Source: Candidatus Blochmanniella pennsylvanica str. BPEN (GTDB taxonomy: Bacteria; Pseudomonadota; Gammaproteobacteria; Enterobacterales; Enterobacteriaceae). Taken from it: a stretch of 64,000 nucleotides of DNA. Of this stretch, positions 45,375 to 55,436 are shown piece by piece; position 1 is the first letter of the stretch, and each line of letters begins with the position of its first letter. A model generated the notes under the pieces. It was not told the DNA's origin. It saw nothing but the letters and a program-made list of their open reading frames with translations, and made no database searches. The stretch is taken from assembly GCF_000011745.1 (NCBI RefSeq), contig NC_007292.1, positions 496,001 to 560,000 on the forward strand, given 5' to 3'. Position numbers and translations under genes: made by a program.

Positions 45375-45728
45375 ATCGTACAATTAATACCAATCTTCAA
45401 TTAAAAAATTCATCAATACTACTAATAAACAATCTTCTCTCAGTATAAAAAGATATTACATTAATATATAAAAAAATAAAATTATAACAACTTTGTTATA
45501 TCTCCTTATTTTACTAATCAATATCCAATAAAAAAATTTTTATTACAAAAATCCAAATTACAGTAAAAAATAAAAAATACAACCATACCTTAATGTTACG
45601 AAACAATTCTATACATAATCATATTACAATTCCAAAATATAATAAATATATGTTTACTTACGTAAAAATTATTAAAATGTACAGGCAGCATCTAACATTA
45701 TTAGATCATTAATAGCCATTATTAAAAA
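45375..45728. other. minE-tsaB convergent spacer
   Basis: About 350 AT-rich bases with no clear hairpin or gene. Confidence 0.45.
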
Positions 45729-46448
45729 CTAAATATCATTTTTCTTTACAACTACTACGTTACGTAAATAAACAGGTTGTGCCTGATTTGGATTAATAAA
45801 TATTTTGTTTCTCCAATTACATATGCCTAAAGGCAACATGTCCTGTGCTTCAGGCGACATAACACTCTTCTTTAAGCTAATCACCCCAGGCACTCTTATG
45901 CATTTCAATACTAGATAGTTATTCCAACCTGTTCCTACAAGCGCCAAGTTACTCTGTAGCTTCTGGGAACCAGAATATATTAATTTTTTTGCAATTATCT
46001 CCGGCTTCGTAATAGACTCATTATCACTACGTATCCAATAACTATCGTCGCTCATTCGATAATAACGAGCCCAATACAACTCACCCATACGCGCATCAAT
46101 AGTAGATATAACTTGTTTAACAGAAAAAATACGCCAAGCCCCCTGCGCTAGTACTTCCAAAGAAGATACCTCTACTAATGGTAAATCTGCTCCTAATGCT
46201 AAGCCTTGTGCGACGCTTATCCCAATACGTATCCCAGCAAAACTACCCGGTCCTCTATTAAATACAATACAATCCAAGGATTGTAAGGTAACACCTACTT
46301 CTATTAATAATTGATTAATCATAGGCAATATATTTTCTGAATGACTCCTTGGAGCTATAATTTTATGATCATATATGCTATGATTAATCATTATGGCAAC
46401 AGAACACAATTCAGTGGTAGTATCAAAAGCCAAAATTTGAGTAGACAT
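45729..46448 (-). CDS. tsaB: tRNA threonylcarbamoyladenosine biosynthesis protein TsaB
   Basis: Partner of TsaD in making t6A37 on ANN-decoding tRNAs. ASKHA-fold protein: ILAFDTTTELCSVA, NRGPGSFAGIRIGISVAQGLALG, and IDARMGELYWARY all match E. coli TsaB (YeaZ). It has 239 residues against 231. It is divergent from pabB, its E. coli neighbourhood. Confidence 0.94.
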   Translation of the reverse strand: MSTQILAFDTTTELCSVAIMINHSIYDHKIIAPRSHSENILPMINQLLIEVGVTLQSLDCIVFNRGPGSFAGIRIGISVAQGLALGADLPLVEVSSLEVLAQGAWRIFSVKQVISTIDARMGELYWARYYRMSDDSYWIRSDNESITKPEIIAKKLIYSGSQKLQSNLALVGTGWNNYLVLKCIRVPGVISLKKSVMSPEAQDMLPLGICNWRNKIFINPNQAQPVYLRNVVVVKKNDI

Positions 46449-46814
46449 ATCATGTAAATAAAAATGAAATTGTATAAAAAGAAAATTATAACTGCATTAC
46501 ATAATATATGTAATACTTATAGTAAAGTGTAAAATTTACTAAACCAACTAAAATCATTAAAACTAAAAAATTATATTAATATTTTAATCATTCAATGATA
46601 TGATGATCAAGCATTTTAACACAACAATATAGATGTACTGATCATTTAATTTTTTAAAGTATTCTAAAATCCAATACATATACAATCATTAAATCTGATA
46701 CATGCAACAACATAAATTTTAAATATTCTTCATTTTTAAAAAAAAATAACAATAAAATGTTATATGCATAATCAATATATATGCTTACAATCATAAAGGA
46801 AAAATCTGTTTTAA
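46449..46814. other. tsaB-pabB divergent spacer
   Basis: About 365 bases expected to hold both promoters. An AAAGGAAAA Shine-Dalgarno-like element lies shortly before pabB. Confidence 0.45.
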
Positions 46815-48203
46815 ATGGGCATGCATCTTATAGAATTACCCTATCACCCTTATACTGTACTGAATCTTTTTGATCCTTTATCTAATACCCCATGGTCTAT
46901 GTTATTGTATTCTGGTCATAATAATAAACACCCAGATAGTCGTTTTGATATATTAGTTACTCATCCAACTCTTACATTAACAACGCACAACAATATCACT
47001 ACAATTTCTTATGATAAAAATCATCAAATTGATAATACAGACCCATTTATCTTACTAAAAAAATATATTCATATCATGAATATGAAACCAGAAAATAACT
47101 GTCAATTACCATTTCAAGGTGGATTTTTAGGTGTATTTGGATATGATCTCGCAAGATATATTGAATCAATGCCAAAATTAGCAGAACAAGACCTTTCGTT
47201 CCCAGATATGGCAATAGGTTTGTATCGCTGGGCGATCATTGCGGATCATAAACTTTGTAAAAATTATCTTGTTACTCACGACGATCCTAATCAAATATTG
47301 ACCTGGGTATATACACAACAACATATATATAACAATCATGTTTCTAATACATCATTCAATCTCATACAACCATGGAAAAGTAACATTAGTCGATCTGAAT
47401 ATAAGCAAAAATTCCATACTATCCAAAAACATATAATTTCAGGAAATTGCTATCAAGTATGTCTTTCTCAACGTTTCTCTGCTCCATATATAGGAGATGA
47501 ATGGATAGCATTTCGTTATCTGTTACATTATAATCACGCACCTTTTTCAGCTTTTGTTCGACTACCAAACAAATTAAGTATACTCAGTTTATCTCCAGAA
47601 CGCTTTCTAAGGTTACATAATACAAAAATTAAAACTCAACCTATTAAAGGTACGTTACCTAGATTAAAAAACGCACAAGATGATTATCACCAAATTATTA
47701 AATTATCTAAATCTACAAAAAATCAATCAGAAAATTTAATGATTGTCGATTTATTAAGAAATGATATTGGAAAAGTAGCTGTTCCGGGCAGTATTCATGT
47801 ATCTAAATTATTTGATATTCGATCATTTCCAGGAGTACATCATATGATCAGTACCATTACAGGAGAACTTTCTAATAATTTTTCTGCTTGTGACTTATTA
47901 CGTGCATGTTTTCCAGGAGGATCTATAATTGGAGCCCCAAAAATTCAAGTTATGCAATTAATTGAACAACTTGAACCACAACGCCGGAACGTTTGGTCTG
48001 GAAGTATTGGATACTTAAGTTGTTGTGGCAATATGGATACCAATATTGCTATCAGAACAATATTAGCTGAAAGACAATATCTATTTTGTTCAGTAGGAAG
48101 CGGTATTATTTTTGACAGCGATGAAGAAACAGAATATCAAGAAATGCAATACAAAATCTCTACTTTATTGCTACCACTACTAAAAAAATTTTATTTAAAA
48201 TAA
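46815..48203 (+). CDS. pabB: aminodeoxychorismate synthase component I PabB
   Basis: Converts chorismate to 4-amino-4-deoxychorismate for folate. It is a TrpE homologue. The PabB-type active-site lysine in QPIKGTLPR distinguishes it from TrpE (PIAGT); ENLMIVDLLRNDIG, FPGGSIIGAPKIQ and RRNVWSGSIGYLS are intact. It has 462 residues against 453. No pabA is in the window; TrpG could serve as its amidotransferase. Confidence 0.95.
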   Translation: MGMHLIELPYHPYTVLNLFDPLSNTPWSMLLYSGHNNKHPDSRFDILVTHPTLTLTTHNNITTISYDKNHQIDNTDPFILLKKYIHIMNMKPENNCQLPFQGGFLGVFGYDLARYIESMPKLAEQDLSFPDMAIGLYRWAIIADHKLCKNYLVTHDDPNQILTWVYTQQHIYNNHVSNTSFNLIQPWKSNISRSEYKQKFHTIQKHIISGNCYQVCLSQRFSAPYIGDEWIAFRYLLHYNHAPFSAFVRLPNKLSILSLSPERFLRLHNTKIKTQPIKGTLPRLKNAQDDYHQIIKLSKSTKNQSENLMIVDLLRNDIGKVAVPGSIHVSKLFDIRSFPGVHHMISTITGELSNNFSACDLLRACFPGGSIIGAPKIQVMQLIEQLEPQRRNVWSGSIGYLSCCGNMDTNIAIRTILAERQYLFCSVGSGIIFDSDEETEYQEMQYKISTLLLPLLKKFYLK

Positions 48204-48223
48204 CTGCTTTAAATCAACAATTC

Positions 48224-48264
48224 ATAGTATCACACATACATATGTGTATATGTAACAATACTAT
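48224..48264. terminator. compound hairpin between pabB and yoaE
   Basis: Outer arms ATAGTAT/ATACTAT and inner arms ACACATA/TATGTGT sit in the 64-base gap between convergent genes. It is a plausible bidirectional terminator. Confidence 0.4.
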
Positions 48265-48267
48265 TTA

Positions 48268-49824
48268 TTAATGCGTATCATTAAAAAATAAAAGGCATTC
48301 TATTTCTACTAATTCAATACGATACTCTATCATTTTTCGAATTATAAAACGCCATCTATTAATTGTTAACACATCGCCCTCTTTTGGTATACGATCGCAA
48401 CGGGATAATAACAGGCCAGCTAAAGAAGCTACATGATCACAAACATGCACCAAATCATGAGCCTGCAACGCCTGTTGCAATGCATGCAAATCCATACTAC
48501 CTTTTGCTAACCAACCTGTCCCATTATTAATTATCTCAATTTCTGGTGTTTCATCTTCATCAGGAAATTCACCAGCTATGGCTTCTAATACATCCAAAGG
48601 GGTTATTAATCCTTGAATAATACCAAATTCATTAGATACAACAACCATACTTCCTTTTGCACGCCGCAATTCTTTTAATAAATTTAAGACATCCAAAGTT
48701 TCTGGAACTACAATGGGCAAATTTTCTGAAGCATGTGTTTCTAATTGCTCTCCATTAGCAATAGCCGCCATTAAATCTTTAGCACGAACAATGCCTATTA
48801 ATTGATCCAATTCACCGTTACATACTGGAAACATATTATGAGGAGTATTCATTAACGTAGAATATAACTCTTGCACGGGTTTTTGAGAATCTAACCACGA
48901 AATTTCATTTCGAGGAGTCATTATGCTTCGTAAGGTACGTGAAGCTAACGATAATACTCCAGTAATCATATGGCGCTCCTCTTCAGCAAAATGTGTTTTT
49001 GATAAAAGAAGTGAAGAATTTTTCTCTGTATCAAAATCCCATTGAGCTGTATTACCACCCATTAACCTCATAATCGCCTCTGCTGTGCGTTCACGCATTG
49101 ATTTAGTTGATTGACCCTTCATGGAATTACAGTGAGCAATTTGATTAAATAATTCAATTAATACCGAAAATCCAATAGCAACATATAAATAACCTTTTGG
49201 TATATAAAATCCAATTCCCTCTGCAATTAAACTCAAACCAATAATTAATAAAAAACTTAAACACAAAACTACTACAGTCTGATGACTATTAATGAAATTA
49301 GTTAATAAACGAGATGATAGCGACATTATTAGTACTGCTATAACAACTGCTATTATCATTATTGTCAAATTCTCTACTGTACCAACAGCCGTTATTACTG
49401 CATCGAGAGAAAAAATAGCATCAAAAACTACAATTTGTATCACTACTACCCAAAAACTAGCATATCCACGACTAGTGTGATTATGTACTTTATGTTCTAA
49501 TTGTTGATGTAATTCAGTAGTTGCTTTAAACAAAAGAAACATGCCACCAAATAATAAAATTAAATCTCTACCAGAAAATGAAAAAGTAGCAATTTTGCAC
49601 AATGGTTTTGTAAGAGTAACAAACCATGAAATCAAAGATAATAATGCGATACGCATTATTAATGCTAACGTTAACCCAATAATACATGCACGTTCACGTT
49701 GTTTTTTTGGAAGTTTATCTGTTAAAATAGCAATAAAAACCAAATTATCGACGCCAAGTACAATTTCTAAAATTATTAACGTTAAGAATCCTATCCACAT
49801 TGATATGTCTGTTAAAAATTCCAT
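48268..49824 (-). CDS. yoaE: TerC-family membrane protein with CBS and CorC domains (YoaE type)
   Basis: An N-terminal TerC-type membrane domain (about seven helices, residues 1-235, [16 protein letters not shown] and [11 protein letters not shown]) is followed by a CBS pair (about 300-425, [10 protein letters not shown] and [23 protein letters not shown]) and a CorC_HlyC domain (about 435-518). The role in E. coli is not firmly known; metal-ion transport is suspected from the domains. I use the ATG at 49824, which has GGAGAT five bases upstream and gives exactly 518 residues as in E. coli, over an in-frame ATG at 49836 that overlaps that ribosome site. Confidence 0.92.
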   Translation of the reverse strand: MEFLTDISMWIGFLTLIILEIVLGVDNLVFIAILTDKLPKKQRERACIIGLTLALIMRIALLSLISWFVTLTKPLCKIATFSFSGRDLILLFGGMFLLFKATTELHQQLEHKVHNHTSRGYASFWVVVIQIVVFDAIFSLDAVITAVGTVENLTIMIIAVVIAVLIMSLSSRLLTNFINSHQTVVVLCLSFLLIIGLSLIAEGIGFYIPKGYLYVAIGFSVLIELFNQIAHCNSMKGQSTKSMRERTAEAIMRLMGGNTAQWDFDTEKNSSLLLSKTHFAEEERHMITGVLSLASRTLRSIMTPRNEISWLDSQKPVQELYSTLMNTPHNMFPVCNGELDQLIGIVRAKDLMAAIANGEQLETHASENLPIVVPETLDVLNLLKELRRAKGSMVVVSNEFGIIQGLITPLDVLEAIAGEFPDEDETPEIEIINNGTGWLAKGSMDLHALQQALQAHDLVHVCDHVASLAGLLLSRCDRIPKEGDVLTINRWRFIIRKMIEYRIELVEIECLLFFNDTH

Positions 49825-50358
49825 GATAATCTCCATTGAACATTAGATAACAAATCGTCTCATGGCATATTTATATTAAACATATTAAAATATCTGATTA
49901 CATAATGAAGTTGTCAGCAATAAATTAAACACGATCAAAATACAAGTTTGTACAAAGGAGGGCATTGATAAAAATTAAAAATATGTTATGTATAATCATA
50001 AATTATGTGGATATCACTTACATAATAAGATCATTATTATGGAATAATATAAAACATCTCTTCAAATTATTGAAAATAAATGCTTTAACATTAAAGATAA
50101 TGTATCATTATGACAAAAAAGACAGTATAATATACTCGTTGATTTTTTGCAGTACATCAAGTTTATTTTGATTCTGTATTGTCCGTTGACTGAAACAAAA
50201 ATCAGAAAATAATCTAAACTATTATAGTGATACAATTTTTACTTTTACATATCAAAGCAATGTTAACCTATATAGGATAACATTAAAAACAATTCCTTGT
50301 TATTTTAAGAATTAAAATAACAAGGAATTGCTAAAAACATACAAAAGAGGAAAAAGTA
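49825..50358. other. yoaE-manX divergent spacer
   Basis: About 530 bases with divergent promoters expected. The only strong element is the hairpin at 50290-50330. A plus-strand open frame at 49965-50171 has no recognisable content. Confidence 0.5.
50290..50330 (+). promoter_or_regulatory. perfect hairpin just upstream of manX
   Basis: 19-base arms (CAATTCCTTGTTATTTTAA and its exact complement) around the loop GAA. It ends 28 bases before the manX GTG and about 15 before its Shine-Dalgarno (AGAGGA). No plus-strand gene lies upstream that it could terminate. It may be a leader structure of manXYZ or an operator-like dyad. Confidence 0.55.
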
Positions 50359-51342
50359 GTGACTATTGCTATTATATTAGGAGCTCATGGTTCTGTATCT
50401 AAAAAATTGATTGAAACCACTGAAATGATCATAGGAAAACAACAAAATGTTGCATGGGTTGATCTATTACCCGAAGAAAATACTAAAATATTAATTGAAA
50501 AATATCATGCACATCTATCAAATCTTAATAAAAGCGCAGGGGTATTATTTTTGGTGGACACCTGGGGAGGCAGCCCGTTTAATGCCGCTCATAGCATCGT
50601 GTTAAATAAAGAAAAATACGATATCGTTACAGGAATGAATATCCCTATGTTAATAGAAGTTTTCATGGCACGCGACAATATCCATTCCTTTCAAGAGCTA
50701 ATACAAATAGCATTAAAATCTGGTCATGAAAGTATAAAATCAGTAAATTACTCCCTAACTCACACCCATTTATACAATGAAAAAGACATTACTAAACACG
50801 CCACCGTACCTAAACCTAATAAACTATCAGATAAAAATAACAAAAACCATATGATCATTTGCTTAGCACGTATTGACGATAGATTGATTCATGGACAGGT
50901 AGTAACTCGTTGGGCTAAAGAATACAATATTAAACGCATCATAGTAGTAAACGACGAAGTATCTAAAGATATGATCCGAAAAACTTTACTTACTCAAGTA
51001 ACTCCCCCCGGAATAACTGCTCATGTTCTAGATATCAATAAAACTATACGTGTATACAATAATCCTAAATATGCCGGAGATAAAGTGATAATGTTATTCA
51101 CTAATCCTACAGATGTTTTACGTCTTTTTGAGGGCGGCATTCCTATCAATTCAGTAAATATTGGAGGAATGGCTTTTTATAAAGATAAAAAACAAATAAA
51201 TAATGCTATATCAGTAAATAACACAGATATTGAAGCTTTTAAAAAACTCGATCAATATGGCATTGAATTAGAAGTACGTAAAGTGCCATCAGATCCATCA
51301 TTAAAAATGATGCAATTAATAAAAAAAATAAATAATTCTTAA
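50359..51342 (+). CDS. manX: mannose-type PTS enzyme IIAB ManX
   Basis: Cytoplasmic phosphotransfer protein of the mannose/glucose/glucosamine PTS. The IIA domain (residues 1-130) has phospho-His10 (GAHGSV) and VDTWGGSPFNAA. A polar linker replaces the Ala/Pro-rich E. coli hinge. The IIB domain (about 165-327) has phospho-His178 (RIDDRLIHGQV). It has 327 residues against 323. It starts with GTG after AGAGGAAAAA. First gene of manXYZ. ptsH and ptsI are not in the window. Confidence 0.96.
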   Translation: MTIAIILGAHGSVSKKLIETTEMIIGKQQNVAWVDLLPEENTKILIEKYHAHLSNLNKSAGVLFLVDTWGGSPFNAAHSIVLNKEKYDIVTGMNIPMLIEVFMARDNIHSFQELIQIALKSGHESIKSVNYSLTHTHLYNEKDITKHATVPKPNKLSDKNNKNHMIICLARIDDRLIHGQVVTRWAKEYNIKRIIVVNDEVSKDMIRKTLLTQVTPPGITAHVLDINKTIRVYNNPKYAGDKVIMLFTNPTDVLRLFEGGIPINSVNIGGMAFYKDKKQINNAISVNNTDIEAFKKLDQYGIELEVRKVPSDPSLKMMQLIKKINNS

Positions 51343-51417
51343 TTAATTAGATGTACAATTTTATTTAATAAATTCATGTAAACGCTATATTTTATTTTCA
51401 TATATTTAGGAAATGAA

Positions 51418-52227
51418 ATGGAAATTAACACACTTCAAATTATTTTATTGTTCATTACATCTTGTGTTATCGGAATGGGCTCAATACTTGACGAATTTCA
51501 ATGCCATAGACCGTTAATAGCATGCACGCTAACCGGATTAATTTTAGGAGATATAAAAACTGGAATCATTATTGGAGGCACGCTAGAAATGATAGCACTA
51601 GGATGGATGAATATAGGAGCTGCTGTAGCACCCGATACTGCTTTAGCTTCAATTATCTCTACTATTTTAGTCATTATGGGGCAACAACCTATCGGAGCAG
51701 GAATCGCTTTAGCAATTCCATTAGCCGCTACCGGACAAGTATTAACCATTATTGTGCGCACTATTACTGTAGCATTTCAACACGCCGCTGACAAAGCAGC
51801 TGAACACTGTAATATGAAAATTTTAAGTTGGATTCATATTACAGCTCTTATGTTGCAAGCTATGCGGGTTTCAATTCCAGCAACTATTGTTGGAGTTTCC
51901 GTTGGAACTGAAACAGTGCACTCTATGCTCCATGCTATTCCAGAAGTGATAACTAATGGTTTAAATATTGCTGGAGGTATTATTGTTGTAGTTGGTTATG
52001 CTATGGTTATAAATATGATGCGCACCGGATATTTAATGCCGTTTTTTTATTTAGGATTTGTTATTACAGCCTTTACCGATTTCAATTTAGTCGCATTGGG
52101 TATCATTGGTATAATTCTGGCCATCCTGTACATTCAATTGTCTCCACGTTATAATCAAGTTAAAAATCAAAATCTTTCTAAACAAACTGTTCAATCCGCA
52201 AGTAATCTTGATGACGAACTAGATTAA
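51418..52227 (+). CDS. manY: mannose-type PTS enzyme IIC ManY
   Basis: Membrane channel subunit of the mannose PTS. The whole 269-residue chain is hydrophobic with several helices, and the LGDIKTGIIIGGTLEMIALGWMNIGAAVAPD stretch is characteristic (E. coli 266 aa). AGGAAATGAA precedes the ATG. It lies 75 bases after manX and 26 before manZ. Confidence 0.96.
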   Translation: MEINTLQIILLFITSCVIGMGSILDEFQCHRPLIACTLTGLILGDIKTGIIIGGTLEMIALGWMNIGAAVAPDTALASIISTILVIMGQQPIGAGIALAIPLAATGQVLTIIVRTITVAFQHAADKAAEHCNMKILSWIHITALMLQAMRVSIPATIVGVSVGTETVHSMLHAIPEVITNGLNIAGGIIVVVGYAMVINMMRTGYLMPFFYLGFVITAFTDFNLVALGIIGIILAILYIQLSPRYNQVKNQNLSKQTVQSASNLDDELD

Positions 52228-52253
52228 TAAGACTAGATTAATAGGTAATCATA

Positions 52254-53120
52254 ATGATTAATAATCCTCAAAAAATCCATACTAAAACAAAAACAATAAA
52301 ATTAAAGAAAAATGATATACGTGCGGTTTTTATTCGTTCTAATATTTTTCAAGGATCTTGGAATTTTGAACGTATGCAAGCATTAGGATTTTGTTTTTCT
52401 ATGATTCCAGTAATCCGACGTTTATACCCAAAAAATAGCAAAGATCAAAAAGAAGCAATTAAACGACATTTAGAATTTTTTAATACGCACCCATATGTCG
52501 CTGCGCCTATATTAGGAGTCACTATGGCCATGGAAGAACAAAAAGCTAATGGTGCTACTACTATAGATAATGCTTCTATCAATGGTTTAAAAGTTGGGCT
52601 AATGGGACCTTTAGCTGGAGTTGGTGATCCGATATTTTGGGGAACTGCTAGACCAGTATTTGCTGCCCTAGGAGCAGGAATTGCTATAGGTGGGAATTTG
52701 CTAGGTCCGTGTCTATTTTTTATTTTGTTCAACACGGCTAGACTAGCTACTCGTTATTATGGTATTACGTATGGTTACAAAAAAGGAATCAGCGTTGTTA
52801 ATGATATGAAAGGAGGGGTTTTACAAAAATTGACAGAAGGTTCTTCAATTTTAGGTTTATTTGTTATGGGAGCATTAGTTAACAAATGGACACATGTAAA
52901 CATACCGTGCGTTCTTTCTACAATTACTGATAATGATGGAAATACAATAGTAACAACTGTACAAAATATTTTAGATCAGCTCATGCCTGGATTCGTTCCT
53001 TTATTATTAACGTTTGCTTGTATGTGGTTACTGAATAAGAAAGTAAATGCACTATGGATTATCATAGGATTTTTTGGGATCGGAATTGTTGGATACTGGT
53101 CAAGATTATTAAGTCTTTAA
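52254..53120 (+). CDS. manZ: mannose-type PTS enzyme IID ManZ
   Basis: Second membrane subunit of the mannose permease. Conserved IFQGSWNFERMQALGFCFSMIP, FFNTHPYVAAPILGVTMAMEEQ and GLKVGLMGPLAGVGDPIFWGT lie in the N-terminal half, and the C-terminus holds membrane helices. It has 288 residues against about 283 in E. coli. Last gene of the operon, followed by a very long inverted repeat. Confidence 0.96.
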   Translation: MINNPQKIHTKTKTIKLKKNDIRAVFIRSNIFQGSWNFERMQALGFCFSMIPVIRRLYPKNSKDQKEAIKRHLEFFNTHPYVAAPILGVTMAMEEQKANGATTIDNASINGLKVGLMGPLAGVGDPIFWGTARPVFAALGAGIAIGGNLLGPCLFFILFNTARLATRYYGITYGYKKGISVVNDMKGGVLQKLTEGSSILGLFVMGALVNKWTHVNIPCVLSTITDNDGNTIVTTVQNILDQLMPGFVPLLLTFACMWLLNKKVNALWIIIGFFGIGIVGYWSRLLSL

Positions 53121-53451
53121 CAAGAAATTTAGAGCTACAAAAAAAATAAGAGAACCTTTTTTAATATTAATTAATACTTTTACTTCTTAGGTTCTCTTAT
53201 TTTTTGTAGCTCTAACACACTATCACAGCAGTAACCATCATCCATTTTTTAAGATCTTTACCAAAATTACTAAATTAACACATTAGTACCGCATCTTATC
53301 TTCTATACCCTACCTACACACATTTTAAACTTTAAAAAAGTACTATGTATTTCACATCAACAGTAAATTTGTACTATGATACTCGCTGTTTGTTTTCAAA
53401 ATACCCTTATTTTATATTTTATATAAATACACATATATTAACCATCATATA
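53121..53451. other. manZ-cspC convergent spacer
   Basis: About 330 bases that contain the long inverted repeat at 53131-53213. Nothing else is recognised. Confidence 0.5.
53131..53213. terminator. long inverted repeat after manZ
   Basis: 27-base left arm (53131-53157, AGAGCTAC, eight A, TAAGAGAACCT) pairs with a 25-base right arm (53189-53213, AGGTTCTCTTA, six T, GTAGCTCT). The only imperfection is two extra A. A 31-base loop separates the arms. It begins ten bases after the manZ stop, between convergent manZ and cspC. Confidence 0.65.
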
Positions 53452-53661
53452 TCATAAAGCCGTCACGTTTACAGCAGATGGGCCTTTGTGTCCATCTTGA
53501 ATTTCAAATTCTACGCTTTGACCTTCAGACAAAGTCTTAAATCCATTTCCTTGAATGGCAGAAAAATGTACAAATACATCTTTGCTCCCATCTGACGGTG
53601 TAATAAAACCAAAACCTTTAGATTCATTAAACCATTTTACTTGACCTTTAATTTTTGCCAT
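53452..53661 (-). CDS. cspC: cold shock-family protein CspC
   Basis: Constitutive cold-shock-domain RNA chaperone. It has 69 residues, nearly identical to E. coli CspC, with RNP1 (KGFGFI) and RNP2 (VFVHF). Residues such as [17 protein letters not shown] favour CspC over CspE or CspA. AAGGAAAT lies before the ATG. The roughly 600-base gap upstream, with a hairpin at 53846-53873, may include a leader. Confidence 0.95.
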   Translation of the reverse strand: MAKIKGQVKWFNESKGFGFITPSDGSKDVFVHFSAIQGNGFKTLSEGQSVEFEIQDGHKGPSAVNVTAL

Positions 53662-53845
53662 CTTACGTATTTCCTTTAGAGTGTTTACATTTGCCGTAAC
53701 AGCGATTAAAAGACAAACCAGAGTTATTATTCTCGTGAAACATTCAAATAAGAGGAAATTATATTATTCATACATAACACTTCTTTACTGAAGTTATCAA
53801 AATACTACTTATATACGGAAGCATATCTCGGTTTACCTGACATTC

Positions 53846-53873
53846 GATCACTGAATCTTACGTTTCAGTGATC
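53846..53873 (-). promoter_or_regulatory. hairpin upstream of cspC
   Basis: GATCACTGAA, eight bases, TTCAGTGATC: perfect 10-bp arms, richer in G+C than the surroundings. It lies about 185 bases before the cspC start. It could be part of a leader or an operator dyad. Confidence 0.4.
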
Positions 53874-54160
53874 CTACTAATAATATATAAAAATCTTTCA
53901 TTCACATTTTCACTATCATCATTGACAAAAATAATGCAAAAAAAACATACTAAAAATAACGATGCAATTCAGCGCACTCACTATATAAACCAATTTATTC
54001 AATTAATAATAATGTCTAAAAGATTTTACACATAAATAAAGAACTACTCTACATTACTATTTCTACCATATAAAACCCAAAAACAAAACAAATTTTTTCG
54101 TTATTTTAGAACATAACTAAATTAAAATAAAAATTTCTATAAAAACATTGCACTCACACT

Positions 54161-54185
54161 AAATGCTACGGGTAAGATAGCATTT
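54161..54185 (+). terminator. hairpin with following T-rich tract
   Basis: AAATGCTA, nine bases, TAGCATTT, then ATTTTTTA on the plus strand. It has the look of a plus-strand intrinsic terminator, but no plus-strand gene precedes it. For leftward htpX the downstream U-tract is absent. Confidence 0.35.
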
Positions 54186-54269
54186 ATTTTTTACTTTGTA
54201 AATCATATGACACATAACCCTGTACATAAACTCATAAAAACAATCATTTTCATCTTTAATCAAAATTAT

Positions 54270-55205
54270 TTATTTAAAAAAATAAGACGACTTATTTAAA
54301 TAAGTACCATGTTGTAACGCTTCTATCCGTTTATCTAAAGATGGATGAGATGCGAACAAATCACTTAATATACTTTTTTTTACACTATTAATATACAAAG
54401 TAGTAATATGATTAGATGTGTTAAGTGTATAACTATGTTTTAATTCTTGTAAGGCAGCAATAACATTTCTGCATCCTACTAATTTAGCAGCACCAGCATC
54501 CGCATAAAATTCACGATAACGAGAAAACCAAAACACGATGATACTAGCAAACATGCCGAACACAACTTCTAAAATTATTGACACAATAATATACACCATA
54601 GAATTGTTTATATCACAATGATTACTACTGCGAACATCAAACTGCTCATCATTTTGGTCATTTATAAAAGAAGTCCAATAAAAGACCATCGCGGCAAGAC
54701 TACGTGATACAAAAATCACAAAAGTATTAATTATACCTTGAATAAGAGTCATAGTAATCATATCGCCAGAAGCGATATGATTCATTTCATGAGCAACAAC
54801 AGCCTCAATTGACTCTGTATTCATATTTTTTAAAAGACCAGTACTAACGGCTATTAATGCCGAATTTCTTCTTGCTCCCGTAGCAAAAGCATTCATATCT
54901 ATAGAATCGTAAATTGCCAACTGTGGTGCAACAATATTTAATTTCTTAGCCTGAACATTTATTATTTTCAATAATAAATGCTCTACATCATTAGATGCTT
55001 GACTAATGATCAATCCATTAACTGCAGATAAAGCTATAGATTTAGATAATAATAAGGAAATAAACGCTCCTCCGAAACCAAATATTCCAGCCATTTTCAT
55101 TAATTCAAATGTAGTAGAGGACCAACATCCCAGTAAGCTCAATATACTACCAAATAATATCATTACTGATAAATTAGTAATTAAAAACAATATAATGCGC
55201 ATCAT
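54270..55205 (-). CDS. htpX: membrane zinc metalloprotease HtpX
   Basis: Inner-membrane quality-control protease that works with FtsH. HExxH zinc motif in VVAHEMNHIASGD; downstream Glu ligand region FSRYREFYADAGAAKLVG; two N-terminal and two central membrane segments. I use the ATG at 55205 (MMRIILFLITN, as in E. coli), which has GAGGAA about ten bases upstream; the in-frame ATG at 55214 is too close to it. It gives 311 residues against 293, with an insertion near the third membrane segment. Confidence 0.94.
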   Translation of the reverse strand: MMRIILFLITNLSVMILFGSILSLLGCWSSTTFELMKMAGIFGFGGAFISLLLSKSIALSAVNGLIISQASNDVEHLLLKIINVQAKKLNIVAPQLAIYDSIDMNAFATGARRNSALIAVSTGLLKNMNTESIEAVVAHEMNHIASGDMITMTLIQGIINTFVIFVSRSLAAMVFYWTSFINDQNDEQFDVRSSNHCDINNSMVYIIVSIILEVVFGMFASIIVFWFSRYREFYADAGAAKLVGCRNVIAALQELKHSYTLNTSNHITTLYINSVKKSILSDLFASHPSLDKRIEALQHGTYLNKSSYFFK

Positions 55206-55436
55206 AAAAACCATCTTCCTCTTTACTAAAGATACCTAAATATTTAAATAATATCTAGATATAGATAATTTCAATTTTTAAAGAATCTTTTATATACAAT
55301 AAAAACACTTCTACATGAAAGTTTTAAACAATTAAAAACATCCAATTGTTACAAATATCTTTTTTAAAAATAAAAAATTTTAAACTTCTATTAATTAGAA
55401 TAGACACATTAATGATCACTATAATATATAAAATCA

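Larger units (their letters stand above)
53662..54269. other. htpX-cspC spacer
   Basis: About 610 bases between two leftward genes, with hairpins at 53846-53873 and 54161-54185. No coding signal. Confidence 0.5.

Noticed and set aside
49541-49846. Long open frames antisense to yoaE and other genes
   Set aside because: They mirror conserved genes on the opposite strand and have no independent evidence such as a ribosome site or family similarity.
49965-50171. 68-codon open frame between yoaE and manX
   Set aside because: No conserved motif, non-ATG start, composition of random AT-rich DNA, and it lies in a divergent promoter region.
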